64,000 bases of DNA from Duganella sp. SG902. Lineage in GTDB: Bacteria > Pseudomonadota > Gammaproteobacteria > Burkholderiales > Burkholderiaceae_D. The position numbers were made by a program, and so were the translations under genes. The stretch spans positions 1 through 64,000 of the forward strand of contig NZ_JABMJK010000019.1 of assembly GCF_013376005.1 (NCBI RefSeq), in the 5' to 3' direction. Numbering within the stretch: position 1 is the stretch's first letter; the number at the start of each line of letters is the position of its first letter. The notes below the pieces were generated by a model that was not told the origin of the DNA, ran no database searches, and saw nothing but the letters and a program-made list of their open reading frames with translations. This document shows, piece after piece, positions 9,477 to 20,284 of the stretch.

Positions 9477-11539
9477 ACCTTGAGGAATTCCTCGCGGCCG
9501 CCTAGCCAGCGGGCGAGGTGGGCTTCGACGGTGGCGGCTTTTTCGGGCGTGTTCGCGTGCAGCAGGTCGTGGGCGACGTCGCGGGCCTGGTCCACCAGCC
9601 AGCCGTCGGTTTCCAGATCCGCGAAGCGCAGCATGGCCTGGCCGGACTGGCGCGCGCCGAGGAATTCGCCAGGGCCGCGGATTTCCAGGTCGCGGCGGGC
9701 GATTTCGAAACCGTCCGTGGTTTCGCGCATGGTCATCAGGCGCTGCTTGGCGACGTGGCCCAGCGGGCTTTGGTAGAGCAGCAGGCATACCGATGCCGCC
9801 GAGCCTCGCCCCACACGTCCACGCAGCTGGTGCAGCTGCGACAGGCCGAAACGTTCGGCGTGTTCGATCACCATCAACGAGGCATTCGGCACGTCCACGC
9901 CCACTTCGATCACGGTGGTGGCGACCAGCACCTGCATTTCGTTGGCACTGAAGGCGTCCATCACCACCTGTTTTTCAGCGGGCTTCATGCGGCCGTGCAC
10001 CAGGCCCACATTCAGGTCGGGCAGGGCTTCGGCCAGCAGGGCGTGTGTTTCGGTGGCGGTTTGCAGTTGCAGCGCTTCCGATTCTTCGATCAGCGGACAG
10101 ACCCAGTAAATCTGGCGGCCTTCCAGCGCGGCGGCGTGCACGCGCTCGATCACTTCATCGCGGCGATTCTGGTCGATTGCGCGTGTGACGATCGGACTGC
10201 GGCCTGGCGGCAGCTCGTCGATCACTGACACTTCCAGGTCGGCGTAGTAGGTCATGGCCAGCGTGCGCGGAATCGGCGTGGCCGACATCATCAGCTGGTG
10301 CGGCACGGCGCCTTCCACGCCCTTGTTGCGCAAGGTGAGGCGCTGGCCGACGCCAAAGCGGTGCTGCTCGTCGACGATGGATAGGCCGAGGTTCTCGAAC
10401 GTCACCACGTCCTGCAGCAGCGCGTGCGTGCCGACCACCAGCCGCGCTTCGCCGGATTCGATCATGTCGTAGGCGGCCTGCTTTTCCTTTTTCTTCAAGC
10501 TGCCGGTTAGCCAGGCGACCTTCACGCCCAGGGGCTCCATCCAGGCGGCGATTTTGCGGAAGTGCTGCTCGGCCAGGATTTCGGTCGGCGCCATCAGCGC
10601 GGCCTGGTAGCCGCTGTCGATGGCCTGGGCTGCGGCCAGCGCGGACACCACGGTCTTGCCGCTGCCGACGTCGCCCTGCAACAGGCGCTGCATCGGATAG
10701 GGCTGACGCAGGTCGGCGCTGATTTCGGCCAGCACGCGCTTTTGCGCGCCGGTCAGCTTGAACGGCAGGGCAGCCTCCAGATTGCGCGACAATGCGCCGA
10801 CCTTGGTCAGCGCCGGCGAACCTTTGGCGCGGCGCGCGCGCTGGGCGCGTTTGAGGGACAGCTGCTGTGCCAGCAGCTCGTCAAACTTCACCCGCGTCCA
10901 GGCGGGATGCGAGCGGTCGGCCAATGCGTGCTCGTCGACCTGCTGCGGCGGGTAATGCAGCAGCTTCACCGCCGGTTCCAGGTCGGACAGCTGCAGCTGG
11001 CGGCGCACGTCGGCCGGGATGGTGTCGGTCCAGTCGACCCGCTTCATGGCCTCGCCGATCGCGCGCCGCAGCACCGGCTGCGACAAGCCTTCGCCGGCCG
11101 GGTACACCGGCGTCAGGGAAGTCGGCAGCGGCGCGCCCTCGTTCACCACCTTGTAGGCCGGGTGCACCATCTCGGCGCCGAAGAAGCCGTGCTTCAACTC
11201 TCCGCGCACGCGCACCCGTGTGCCCTCGGCCAGTTGCTTCACCTGGCTGCCGTAGAAATTCATGAACCGCAGCTGCAAATCGCCGGTGCCGTCGCTGATG
11301 TGCACCAATAATTGCCGTCTTGGCTTGTAGGCGATCTCGTTTTTTGTGACAACGCCCTCAACTTGGGACGTGTCGCCGCCATGCAGCCGGGCTTCCTCGA
11401 TGGTGATGACCTGCGTCTCGTCTTCATAGCGCATGGGCAGGTGCAGCACCAGGTCCATATCGGTGTGCAAGCCCAGTTTGGCCAGTTTGGCTTCCGCGCT
11501 GACGGTTTTTTTGGTAGTTTTCGACGGTGAAACAGGCAT
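9473..11539 (-). CDS. recG: ATP-dependent DNA helicase RecG
   Basis: 688 aa, normal length. Branched-DNA helicase that regresses stalled forks and processes Holliday junctions. The N-terminal wedge (OB-fold) domain spans roughly 60-160 (VEGVVTKNEIAYKPRRQLLV). The helicase core has Walker A GDVGSGKT, motif II DEQH, motif III MSATPIPRT, motif V ATTVIEVGVDVPNA and motif VI QLRGRVGRG. The RecG C-terminal signature IRGPGEFLGARQSG is also present. It is divergent from queA, with 71 nt between the start codons. Confidence 0.97.
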   Translation of the reverse strand: MPVSPSKTTKKTVSAEAKLAKLGLHTDMDLVLHLPMRYEDETQVITIEEARLHGGDTSQVEGVVTKNEIAYKPRRQLLVHISDGTGDLQLRFMNFYGSQVKQLAEGTRVRVRGELKHGFFGAEMVHPAYKVVNEGAPLPTSLTPVYPAGEGLSQPVLRRAIGEAMKRVDWTDTIPADVRRQLQLSDLEPAVKLLHYPPQQVDEHALADRSHPAWTRVKFDELLAQQLSLKRAQRARRAKGSPALTKVGALSRNLEAALPFKLTGAQKRVLAEISADLRQPYPMQRLLQGDVGSGKTVVSALAAAQAIDSGYQAALMAPTEILAEQHFRKIAAWMEPLGVKVAWLTGSLKKKEKQAAYDMIESGEARLVVGTHALLQDVVTFENLGLSIVDEQHRFGVGQRLTLRNKGVEGAVPHQLMMSATPIPRTLAMTYYADLEVSVIDELPPGRSPIVTRAIDQNRRDEVIERVHAAALEGRQIYWVCPLIEESEALQLQTATETHALLAEALPDLNVGLVHGRMKPAEKQVVMDAFSANEMQVLVATTVIEVGVDVPNASLMVIEHAERFGLSQLHQLRGRVGRGSAASVCLLLYQSPLGHVAKQRLMTMRETTDGFEIARRDLEIRGPGEFLGARQSGQAMLRFADLETDGWLVDQARDVAHDLLHANTPEKAATVEAHLARWLGGREEFLKV

Positions 11540-11610
11540 ATGGCGTAAAATAGAGGGTTGGCCGCCGGTATTGTAAGGCCTACCGTATTTTTGTTTAACA
11601 GAGTCCGACC

Positions 11611-12636
11611 ATGTATTCGCTTTCCGATTTCGATTTTAACTTGCCGCAAGAGCGTATTGCGCAATTCCCGCTGCCAGACCGCAGCGCTTCCCGTCTGCTG
11701 CATCTGGACGGCGCGCAGATTATCGACCGCCAGTTCGCCGACATCGTCGACCTGCTGCAGCCGGGCGACCTGCTGGTGATGAACAATACCCGCGTGCTGA
11801 AAGCCCGCTTCTTCGGCACCAAGGAGAGCGGCGGCAAGGTGGAAGCGCTGGTCGAGCGCGTGCTGGATAACCGCACGGTGCTGGCCCAGGTGCGTGCCTC
11901 GCGTTCGCCGCTGGCTGGCACGAAAATGCGGCTGGCCGATGCCTTCGACGTCACGGTGGGTGAGCGCGCCGGCGAATTCTTCACGCTGCACTTCGATGCC
12001 GACGTCTTCGACCTGATCGAAGCCCACGGCCGTCTGCCGCTGCCGCCCTACATCGAGCACGATGCGGATTCGTTCGACGAAAACCGCTACCAGACCGTGT
12101 TCAACAAAGTGCCGGGCGCGGTGGCCGCGCCGACCGCCGGCCTGCACTTCGACGAGCCGCTGCTGGAAAAACTGAAGGCCAAGGGCGTCAACTTCGCCTA
12201 TGTCACGCTGCACGTGGGTGCCGGCACCTTCCAGCCGGTGCGCCACGAGAACCTGGCCGAGCACCAGATGCACACGGAGTGGTACACCATGCCGCAGGAA
12301 ACCGTGGACGCGGTGCGCGCCGCCCGCGCGGCCGGCCGTGATGTGGTGGCGGTCGGCACGACCTCGCTGCGCGCTCTGGAATCGGCCTCGCAGACCGGTC
12401 AGCTGGAAGCCGGCAGCGCCGATACGGCGCTGTTCATCACGCCGGGCTACCGGTTCAAGACCGTTACCCGCCTGATCACCAATTTCCACCTGCCCAAGTC
12501 GACGCTGCTGATGCTGGTTTCGGCCTTCGCCGGTTTTGAAGAGATCCGCAAGGCCTATGCCCACGCGATCGCCCAGGAATACCGCTTCTTCAGCTACGGC
12601 GACGCCATGCTGCTGACGACGCAAGCTAAGGCATAA
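11611..12636 (+). CDS. queA: tRNA preQ1(34) S-adenosylmethionine ribosyltransferase-isomerase
   Basis: 341 aa. Transfers and isomerises the ribosyl of AdoMet onto preQ1 in tRNA, giving epoxyqueuosine. Family blocks seen: the N-terminal [35 protein letters not shown], the APTAGLHF motif, [12 protein letters not shown] and [24 protein letters not shown] -10-like box lies at 11546-11551. It normally sits directly before tgt; here 1.9 kb of foreign-looking DNA separates them. Confidence 0.97.
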   Translation: MYSLSDFDFNLPQERIAQFPLPDRSASRLLHLDGAQIIDRQFADIVDLLQPGDLLVMNNTRVLKARFFGTKESGGKVEALVERVLDNRTVLAQVRASRSPLAGTKMRLADAFDVTVGERAGEFFTLHFDADVFDLIEAHGRLPLPPYIEHDADSFDENRYQTVFNKVPGAVAAPTAGLHFDEPLLEKLKAKGVNFAYVTLHVGAGTFQPVRHENLAEHQMHTEWYTMPQETVDAVRAARAAGRDVVAVGTTSLRALESASQTGQLEAGSADTALFITPGYRFKTVTRLITNFHLPKSTLLMLVSAFAGFEEIRKAYAHAIAQEYRFFSYGDAMLLTTQAKA

Positions 12637-12733
12637 AAAATTTAGGGAATTTGGTTTAAACCGGATTGTAAAAGAGGTAAAGGAATACAATCTTTGAAAC
12701 AGATGGTTTAACCAATCTTAGGACATTCAGCTA
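12637..12733 (+). promoter_or_regulatory. AT-rich spacer with inverted repeats before the ATPase cassette
   Basis: 97 bases, much richer in A/T than the flanks. It holds a 10-bp palindrome GGTTTAAACC (12653-12662), a related GGTTTAACC (12705-12713) and a 7-bp inverted repeat GATTGTA/TACAATC (12664-12670 and 12686-12692). This may be the promoter/operator of the two-gene cassette or one edge of the insertion. No clean -35/-10 pair could be assigned. Confidence 0.4.
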
Positions 12734-13915
12734 ATGACCCCAACGCCGTTCTTGACCAGAATCGTGCTGCACAATTACAAGAGCATTGCGTCTTGCGATG
12801 TGCGCTTGGGGCCGCTTACCTATCTGGTTGGGCCGAATGGTGCAGGTAAGAGTAATTTCCTTGATGCGTTGCGTTTGGTGGCGGATGCACTGCGGACTTC
12901 GTTAAGTAATGCCATCAACTCGCGGTGGGGTGTCCTGCACCTCTTGCATCGCAACGTGGGCCAGGTGAGCCATCTTGGTATTCGGTTGGAGTTTCGTTTA
13001 CCGGGGGGAAGCTCGGGCCACTATGCCTTTACGCTTGAGCGCTCCGAAAGTGCAGCGTATCAGGTTGGGGGGGAAGAGTGCTATGTAGGGCAGCATTGGT
13101 ATCAAATTGCGCAGGGACGGCTGGTGGGTAGTTCTGTCACACCATTTCCCGCCATTTCGCAAGATCGCTTAGCGCTGGTAAGTGCTTCTGGGTTGCCGGT
13201 CTTTCGTCCAGTGTTTGACGCGCTTTCGGCGATGAGCATGTACAACCTGAATCCGCAGGCTATGCGTGCGCAGCAGCCCCCGCAAGATGGGCACGTGCTG
13301 AAAGAAAATGGTGAGAATATCGCCGGGGTCCTGAATTACTTGCGCCAGTCGCATTATGATGCGCTGCAATTGATCGAAGAGTATTTGGCGATTATCGTTC
13401 CGACGGTGCATGGGCTTGAGCATTTCTCCTCGGGGCCGATGGAAACCGTGGTGTTCAAGCAAAGTCCTGGTGGTCAGATTGAGAATCGCTTCTATGCGAA
13501 CAATATGTCCGACGGCACGCTGCGTGCTCTGGGTGTATTAACTGCACTGTTCCAGCGGAATGATGTTCATACGCCGCGATTGGTGGGATTGGAGGAGCCT
13601 GAAACGGCCTTGCATCCGGCGGCGTTTGCCGCAGTGCGTGAAGCGATGGTGCGGGCATCGGAGCAGCGACAGATTATCGTCGTCAGCCATAGTCCTGACT
13701 TGCTGGACGACATGGACCTGGAGCCCGAAAATGTTCTGTCAGTACAATCGGTTGGTGGTGAGACACTCATCACCGCAGTGGACGGCGGCTCGTACCAGGC
13801 AATCAAGACGCACCTGTACTCGGCCGGAGAATTGTTGAGAATGGGGCAGTTGGGCGCGGGGCATGCAAGTGTGCGTCCTGCGCCAGCGGTATTGTGGGGG
13901 CCTTCACCGCCATGA
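12734..13915 (+). CDS. AAA ATPase (AAA_21/OLD-like), putative defence ATPase
   Basis: 393 aa ABC-type ATPase of the SMC/RecF/OLD kind. It begins FLTRIVLHNYKSI, with Walker A GPNGAGKSN at 33-41. A signature-like NNMSDGTLRALGVL lies near 257-270, Walker B LVGLEEPETALHP from about 283, and an H-loop region VVSHSPDLLDDMD near 318. There is no nuclease domain on this chain. The next gene overlaps by 4 nt (ATGA) and encodes a TOPRIM-like protein, an arrangement known from ATPase/TOPRIM defence pairs such as PARIS and split OLD systems. Codon use and GC are lower than in queA and tgt, indicating transfer. The defence role is inference. Confidence 0.75.
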   Translation: MTPTPFLTRIVLHNYKSIASCDVRLGPLTYLVGPNGAGKSNFLDALRLVADALRTSLSNAINSRWGVLHLLHRNVGQVSHLGIRLEFRLPGGSSGHYAFTLERSESAAYQVGGEECYVGQHWYQIAQGRLVGSSVTPFPAISQDRLALVSASGLPVFRPVFDALSAMSMYNLNPQAMRAQQPPQDGHVLKENGENIAGVLNYLRQSHYDALQLIEEYLAIIVPTVHGLEHFSSGPMETVVFKQSPGGQIENRFYANNMSDGTLRALGVLTALFQRNDVHTPRLVGLEEPETALHPAAFAAVREAMVRASEQRQIIVVSHSPDLLDDMDLEPENVLSVQSVGGETLITAVDGGSYQAIKTHLYSAGELLRMGQLGAGHASVRPAPAVLWGPSPP

Positions 13916-14499
13916 ACGTGATAGCGATTGTTGAAGGCGATGGCGAAGTCAAGGCTCTACCCACGTTGTTGCGCCGGTTTCCTGAGTGGCGGGGCTGTGC
14001 TTGGGCAGATCTACCGCAGCCCATTCGTGTGCGCCGCGATCGCTTTCTCAACAACGATGACGAGTTTCGTAAGCAGGTTACTCTCGCGGGCTATAAGTGC
14101 GGTGAGGCTGGGTGGATTTTGATCCTGCTCGATGCCGATGATGATTGCCCGGTCACGATGGCTGATAGCATCCTGCGGCGAGCTCAGACGATAGTGCCGG
14201 GCCATAGGATATCGGTAGTGATTGCGACGCGCGAATATGAGGCTTGGTTTATTGCAGCCGCATCGTCGCTTGACGGGCAACGGGGATTTTCGCTGCCCGC
14301 CCATGTACCGGATGCTGAGTCGGTGCGCGCGGCGAAAGAATGGATAAGCAGTTGCATGCCGCATGGTCACAAATATCACGAGGTGCATGACCAAGCTGCG
14401 TTTTCGAGCCAAGTGAATTTGGACCTGGCCTACGCTAACAGCCGATCATTTCGAAAGCTGGTAAGCGAGTGGGACAAGCAAATGGCTGTTGCGGGATAA
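13912..14499 (+). CDS. DUF4276-like, TOPRIM-like partner protein
   Basis: 195 aa from ATG 13912, which overlaps the ATPase stop; an in-frame GTG at 13894 is less likely. The N-terminus MNVIAIVEGDGEVKALPTLL has a glutamate (E8) in a V-E-G motif after a beta strand. WILILLDADDDCP supplies a D74xD76xD78 cluster after a second strand. A glutamate strand followed by a DxD strand is the TOPRIM pattern (topoisomerase/OLD nuclease), and the overall sequence resembles DUF4276. TREYEAWFIAAASSL is the other conserved-looking block. It could be a metal-dependent nuclease effector controlled by the ATPase. Function is not established. Confidence 0.65.
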   Translation: MNVIAIVEGDGEVKALPTLLRRFPEWRGCAWADLPQPIRVRRDRFLNNDDEFRKQVTLAGYKCGEAGWILILLDADDDCPVTMADSILRRAQTIVPGHRISVVIATREYEAWFIAAASSLDGQRGFSLPAHVPDAESVRAAKEWISSCMPHGHKYHEVHDQAAFSSQVNLDLAYANSRSFRKLVSEWDKQMAVAG

Positions 14500-14517
14500 G
14501 AACAGATTGTTAATTGA

Positions 14518-15666
<1,149 letters not shown>

Positions 15667-15737
15667 AAGTCCTAACGCCGTGCGGCCAGTGCTAGAATAC
15701 AGCGCTGTTTTTTAAACTATAGATATCGGAGTCACCT

Positions 15738-16073
15738 GTGTCCTTCTTCATTTCCAACGCTTACGCCCAATCCACGACCGACGTCTTGGGCTCGTCCAGC
15801 TTCCTGGGCCAATATGGTTTCCTGATTCTGATGTTCGTGGCCATGTACTTCCTGATGATCCGTCCTCAGCAGAAGCGCGCCAAGGAGCAGAAGGCCATGA
15901 TGGAAGCGCTGGCCAAGGGCAATGAAGTGGTCACCGCCGGTGGCGTGCTGGGCAAGATCACCAAGATCTCCGACCTGTACGTGACCCTGGAAATCTCCAG
16001 CGGCGCGGAACTGGTGGTGCAAAAGAACTCGATCACGATGGTGCTGCCGAACGGCACGCTGAAGAGCCTGTAA
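15738..16073 (+). CDS. yajC: Preprotein translocase subunit YajC
   Basis: 111 aa single-pass inner-membrane accessory of SecDF. An N-terminal hydrophobic helix (FLILMFVAMYFLM) is followed by RPQQKRAKEQKAM and a small beta domain (VTAGGVLGKITKI). It starts at GTG 15738 with GGAG 8-10 nt upstream. A TAGAAT -10-like box at 15693-15698 suggests a promoter after tgt. The order tgt-yajC-secD-secF is the standard one. Confidence 0.96.
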   Translation: MSFFISNAYAQSTTDVLGSSSFLGQYGFLILMFVAMYFLMIRPQQKRAKEQKAMMEALAKGNEVVTAGGVLGKITKISDLYVTLEISSGAELVVQKNSITMVLPNGTLKSL

Positions 16074-16080
16074 TTCCCCC

Positions 16081-16105
16081 GGCCCGCACACGCTGCGGGC
16101 CTTTT
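16081..16105 (+). terminator. Hairpin between yajC and secD
   Basis: An 8-bp GC-rich stem (16081-16088 with 16094-16101) is followed by only four T. It is probably a weak terminator or an mRNA-stabilising hairpin inside the operon. Confidence 0.5.
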
Positions 16106-16132
16106 GACGTCACCACTGAACGTTAGAGCTAT

Positions 16133-17995
16133 ATGAATCGTTATCCAGTCTGGAAATATATCGTTATCGCCGTCGCCATCCTGCTGGGCGCGCTGTTCAC
16201 GGTGCCGAACTTCTTCGGCCAGTCGCCGGCGGTGCAGGTCACCAGCGGCAAGTCGACCGTCAAGATGACCGCCGACATGACGGCCAAGGTGGCCGACGTG
16301 CTGGCCAAGGCCGGCATCGCCAACAACGGCCTGACCTTCGACGGCAGCGGCAACTACGCCTCCGTGCGCGTGCGCTTCGCCACCCCGGACATCCAGTTCC
16401 AGGCCAAGTCGGTGCTGGAGAAGGGCCTGAACGCCGATCCTGAAGATCCAACCTATCTGGTGGCGCTGAACCTGCAGGAAGACACCCCGCAGTGGATGCA
16501 GAGCCTGCACGCGCTGCCGATGTACCTCGGCCTCGACTTGCGCGGCGGCGTGCACTTCCTGATGCAGGTGGACAGCAAGGCAGTGCTGGCCAAGCGCGTC
16601 CAGGGCATCCAGGCGGCGGCCCGCGCCGCGCTGCGCGACAAGAACGTGCGTCACGCCGGCATCGAGCTGGTCGGCAATACGGTGGAAATCAAGTTCCGCG
16701 ACGACGCCACCCGCCAGAAAGCCAAGGACGTGCTGTCCAGCCAGATCGCCGACCTGAACTTCGTCGACGCCGGCGAAGGCAGCGAGCTGAAAACCGTGGT
16801 CAGCCTGAAGCCGGCCGCGCTCAAGCAAACCATTGACGATGGCGTGAAGCAGAATATTTCCACCCTGTCCAAGCGCGTGAACGAGCTGGGCGTGGCTGAG
16901 CCGGTGATCCAGCAGCAAGGCCCGGACCGTATCGTGGTGCAGCTGCCGGGCGTGCAGGACGTGGCGCGCGCGCGCGCCGTGATCGGCCGCACCGCCACGC
17001 TGGAAGTGCGCATGGTGGACGAATCGATCACCCCGGGCACCGAGCTGACCGCGGCGATCCCGTTCAACTCGGAACTGTTCACCGTCGGCAAAGGCGTGCC
17101 GGTGGTGCTGCTGAAGGACGTGGTGCTGAGTGGTGAGTACATCTCCAGCGCCGTGGCCAGCTTCGACCAGAACCAGCAGCCGGCCGTGGGCATCGACCTG
17201 AACGGCGACGGCGGCCGCCGCATGCGCGACGCCACCCGCGACCGCGTGGGCAAGAAGATGGCCATCGTGCTGAAGGAGAAGGGCAAGCCGGAAGTGCTGT
17301 CGGTGGCGACCATCCAGAGCGAACTGGGTAGCCGCTTCCAGATCACCGGCATGGGCAACGCCGAGAACTCGGCCGAGCTGGCGCTGTTGCTGCGCTCCGG
17401 CGCGCTGTCGGCGCCGATGGAGGTGATCGAGGAACGCACCATCGGCCCAGCGCTGGGCGCCGAGAACATCGCCAAGGGCATTCACTCGACCTTGTACGGC
17501 TTTGCCGCCATCGCGATCTTCATGATCGCCTACTACATGATCTTTGGTTTCTTCAGCGTGTTTGCGCTGGCGTGCAACCTGCTGTTCCTGCTGGCCATCC
17601 TGTCGCAGCTGCAAGTGACCCTGACCCTGCCGGGCATGGCCGCGATCGCGCTGGCGCTGGGTATGGCGATTGACTCGAACGTGCTGATCAACGAGCGTAT
17701 CCGCGAAGAGCTGCGTGCCGGCGCCACGCCGCAGGCGGCCATCGCGGCCGGCTTCGACCGCGCCTGGGCGACCATTATCGACTCCAACGTCACCACGCTG
17801 ATCGTCGGCGTGGCGCTGTGGGTGTTTGGTTCCGGTCCGATCCGCGGCTTCGCCGTGGTGCACACGCTGGGTATTCTGACCTCGATGTTCTCCGCCGTGT
17901 TTGTCTCGCGCGGTGTGGTCAACCTCTGGTACGGCCGCAAGAAGAAACTGCAGTCGATCGCAATTGGTACCGTCTGGGTACCAGGTCAGAAATAA
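16133..17995 (+). CDS. secD: Protein translocase subunit SecD
   Basis: 620 aa, six-helix RND-type membrane subunit. With SecF it uses the proton gradient to pull exported proteins out of SecYEG. One N-terminal helix is followed by a large periplasmic P1 region (LGLDLRGGVHFLMQV, VAEPVIQQQGPDRIVVQLPGV). The C-terminal helical part carries ALALGMAIDSNVLINERIREEL, which includes the conserved aspartate. It is 15 nt upstream of secF. Confidence 0.97.
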   Translation: MNRYPVWKYIVIAVAILLGALFTVPNFFGQSPAVQVTSGKSTVKMTADMTAKVADVLAKAGIANNGLTFDGSGNYASVRVRFATPDIQFQAKSVLEKGLNADPEDPTYLVALNLQEDTPQWMQSLHALPMYLGLDLRGGVHFLMQVDSKAVLAKRVQGIQAAARAALRDKNVRHAGIELVGNTVEIKFRDDATRQKAKDVLSSQIADLNFVDAGEGSELKTVVSLKPAALKQTIDDGVKQNISTLSKRVNELGVAEPVIQQQGPDRIVVQLPGVQDVARARAVIGRTATLEVRMVDESITPGTELTAAIPFNSELFTVGKGVPVVLLKDVVLSGEYISSAVASFDQNQQPAVGIDLNGDGGRRMRDATRDRVGKKMAIVLKEKGKPEVLSVATIQSELGSRFQITGMGNAENSAELALLLRSGALSAPMEVIEERTIGPALGAENIAKGIHSTLYGFAAIAIFMIAYYMIFGFFSVFALACNLLFLLAILSQLQVTLTLPGMAAIALALGMAIDSNVLINERIREELRAGATPQAAIAAGFDRAWATIIDSNVTTLIVGVALWVFGSGPIRGFAVVHTLGILTSMFSAVFVSRGVVNLWYGRKKKLQSIAIGTVWVPGQK

Positions 17996-18010
17996 TCAGG
18001 GGTACTGAAG

Positions 18011-19033
18011 ATGGAATTTTTCCGCATTAAAAAAGACATCCCGTTCATGCGCCACGCGCTGGTGTTCAACGTCGTTTCGGCGTTGACCTTCGTCGCGGCC
18101 GTGTTCTTCCTGCTGCATCGCGGCCTGCACTTCTCGGTGGAGTTCACCGGCGGCACGGTGATGGAGCTGCGTTACCAGCAGGCGGCCAATCTGGAACGGA
18201 TCCGCCATACGCTGGAAAGCATCGGCTACGAGCAGCCTGAAGCCACCGGCTTCGGCACTGCCCACGACGTCATGCTGCGTCTGCCGGTGGTGAAGGGCAT
18301 CACGCCGAAGGATGCGTCGGCGCAGGTGTTCGACGCGCTGTGCAAAGCTGAAAGCGGCAGCCTGAAGCAGATCGACACCGTGACCGCCAAGGGCGAGCAC
18401 GTCGTCAAGCAATCGTGCGCGGGCGCCGGCGATGCCGAGCTGGTGTCGCTGCAGAAGGTGGAGTTCGTCGGTCCGCAGGTGGGCGACGAGCTGACCCAGA
18501 ATGGCCTGAACGCGCTGGTGATGGTGGTGATCGGTGTGATGATCTACCTGGCCGTGCGCTTCGAGTGGAAGTTCGCGGTGGCGGCGATTATCGCCAACTT
18601 GCACGACGTGGTGATCATTCTGGGCTTCTTCGCCTTCTTCCAGTGGGAATTCTCGCTGACGGTGCTGGCCGGTATCCTGGCGGTGCTCGGTTACTCGGTG
18701 AATGAGTCGGTGGTTATCTTCGACCGTATCCGTGAGAACTTCCGCAAGCAGCGCAAGGCTTCGGTGCATGAAGTGATCGACAATGCGATCACCTCGACCA
18801 TCTCGCGTACCATCATCACCCACGGCTGCACGCAGATGATGGTGCTGTCGATGCTGTTCCTGGGCGGCCCGACGCTGCACTACTTCGCGATGGCGCTGAC
18901 CATTGGTATTTGCTTCGGCATCTACTCGTCGGTGTTCGTTGCCGCCGCCGTCGCCATGTGGCTGGGCGTGAAGCGCGAAGACCTGATCAAGCCGATCAAG
19001 GAAAAAGACGAGACCGACGGCGCGGTCGTTTAA
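18011..19033 (+). CDS. secF: Protein translocase subunit SecF
   Basis: 340 aa partner of SecD. The N-terminal helix is followed by the periplasmic domain with HFSVEFTGGTVMELRY. The C-terminal helices carry VLGYSVNESVVIFDRIREN and TISRTIITHGCTQMMV, both SecF signatures. It is the last gene of the queA-sec operon, followed by a palindromic repeat and a terminator. Confidence 0.97.
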   Translation: MEFFRIKKDIPFMRHALVFNVVSALTFVAAVFFLLHRGLHFSVEFTGGTVMELRYQQAANLERIRHTLESIGYEQPEATGFGTAHDVMLRLPVVKGITPKDASAQVFDALCKAESGSLKQIDTVTAKGEHVVKQSCAGAGDAELVSLQKVEFVGPQVGDELTQNGLNALVMVVIGVMIYLAVRFEWKFAVAAIIANLHDVVIILGFFAFFQWEFSLTVLAGILAVLGYSVNESVVIFDRIRENFRKQRKASVHEVIDNAITSTISRTIITHGCTQMMVLSMLFLGGPTLHYFAMALTIGICFGIYSSVFVAAAVAMWLGVKREDLIKPIKEKDETDGAVV

Positions 19034-19050
19034 GTCAGGCCGGCTTGCAT

Positions 19051-19138
19051 CGTCATTCCGGCGAAGGCCGGAATCCATAGAACATCAGCGTTATCGCAGC
19101 TCATGCGTTCTATGGGTTCCGGCCTTCGCCGGAACGAC
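19051..19138. repeat. REP-like extragenic palindrome, copy 1
   Basis: The left arm CGTCATTCCGGCGAAGGCCGG pairs with the right arm CCGGCCTTCGCCGGAACGAC across a 30-nt centre. Each arm is itself an imperfect hairpin (TTCCGGCGAAGGCCGGAA). A close relative lies at 31227-31310, so this is a dispersed family. It sits in the 3' spacer of secF. Confidence 0.8.
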
Positions 19139-19142
19139 AGCG

Positions 19143-19166
19143 CCTCCCTCGGGGAGGTTTTTTTTT
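19143..19166 (+). terminator. Rho-independent terminator of the queA-secF operon
   Basis: A six-bp stem CCTCCC/GGGAGG-like (19143-19148 with 19152-19157), a three-base loop, then nine T. The T-run abuts the end of the convergent AraC-type gene. Confidence 0.85.
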
Positions 19167-20145
19167 ACCCGCGCAGCTTTTGCGCGGCGGACGGGCTGAG
19201 GCCGAACAGCTTGCGGTAGTCCGACGAGAACTGGCTGAAGTTGCACAGCCCCCATTCCCCGGCCAGCTCGCCGATGGCGCGGCCGTCGTGCAGCTGGCGC
19301 CGCACCCCGTTCAGGCGCAAGGTGCGCAGATAGGCGTTGGGACTCATCCCCAGCACATCCTCGAAACAGTATTGCAGCGTGCGCCGGCTGACGTGCACCT
19401 GCTCGCACAACTCCGGCACCGTGATGCTGCTGCCGCGATGCGCCAGCATGTAGTCGCGCGCCTGCGCCACCACCTGGCGCCGCCGTTGCAGGCTGGCCGT
19501 CATCGCCGGCTCCACGCAGCTGTGGTCCAGCAGCTCCAGCAGCCCGCCCAGCACCGCATCCTGCCACGAACCGCCGGCCTCGGCGACGCTGTTGACCCGC
19601 TCCCCTGCGCCGTCCGCCGGCAACAGCTGCGCCAGCGTACGCACGCAGGCCGCGCGGGCGGCACGGTCGACCTGCAGCAGATCGGCCGCCTGCACCCGCT
19701 GCCAGTCGATCTCGCAGCCCAGCCGTCGCGCGTTGTCCTCCAGTAACTGACGGCTGACCACGATGCCGTAGATGCTGTACGCCGCCGGCGTGACCAGCTC
19801 GAACTCGATATTGCCCGGCTGCACCATCATCCAGTCCGCCTCTGCCTGGCGGCCGTTGATGCGCGTCAGCGCGCCATGGTCCGGCAGGCCGAACCAGATG
19901 GCGTCCGGCCACACGCGGCAGGACTGCCGCACGGCCTGGTTCAAATCCTCGCGGAACACCTGCAAGCCCGGCAGGCGCAGCTCGGTCAGCGCGCCGGCGA
20001 AACGCCCGGCGCTGATCTGGTCATAGCATTGATGCCAGTTGGTCAGCTCGCTTGCCAGCTGGTCGGCGTCCTGCGCCTGTACCGTGCGCAACACGCCGCT
20101 CACATCCGGCGCATGGCGCCAGCCCTGTGTGCCATTCTGGTGCAT
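19165..20145 (-). CDS. AraC-family regulator, probable activator of ethanolamine genes
   Basis: 326 aa. The N-terminal sensing region is followed by a C-terminal AraC double helix-turn-helix: SITVPELCEQVHVSRRTLQYCFEDVLGMSPNAYLR, then IGELAGEWGLCNFSQFSSDYRKLFGLSPS. The layout resembles EutR, the ethanolamine-sensing regulator. It is divergent from the ethanolamine permease gene across a 139-nt spacer. The inferred role is to activate the permease-porin-eutBC cassette when ethanolamine is present. Confidence 0.8.
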   Translation of the reverse strand: MHQNGTQGWRHAPDVSGVLRTVQAQDADQLASELTNWHQCYDQISAGRFAGALTELRLPGLQVFREDLNQAVRQSCRVWPDAIWFGLPDHGALTRINGRQAEADWMMVQPGNIEFELVTPAAYSIYGIVVSRQLLEDNARRLGCEIDWQRVQAADLLQVDRAARAACVRTLAQLLPADGAGERVNSVAEAGGSWQDAVLGGLLELLDHSCVEPAMTASLQRRRQVVAQARDYMLAHRGSSITVPELCEQVHVSRRTLQYCFEDVLGMSPNAYLRTLRLNGVRRQLHDGRAIGELAGEWGLCNFSQFSSDYRKLFGLSPSAAQKLRG

Positions 20146-20284
20146 AGGAACTCCCTGAAAGATAAGGTTGTTGCAGCCAGCACGCCCCGCGTCCGCTTTG
20201 CCGATTTGCTATAACGGCCGCGCGTCTTGCGCTCCTATACTCGATTCGAGCAACTTCCATACCTGCCACCAAGGAGAATAAAGT

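Noticed and set aside
19034-19164. Possible CRISPR-like repeats after secF
   Set aside because: Only one inverted pair of arms is present, with no regular spacers; it is a REP-type palindrome followed by a terminator.
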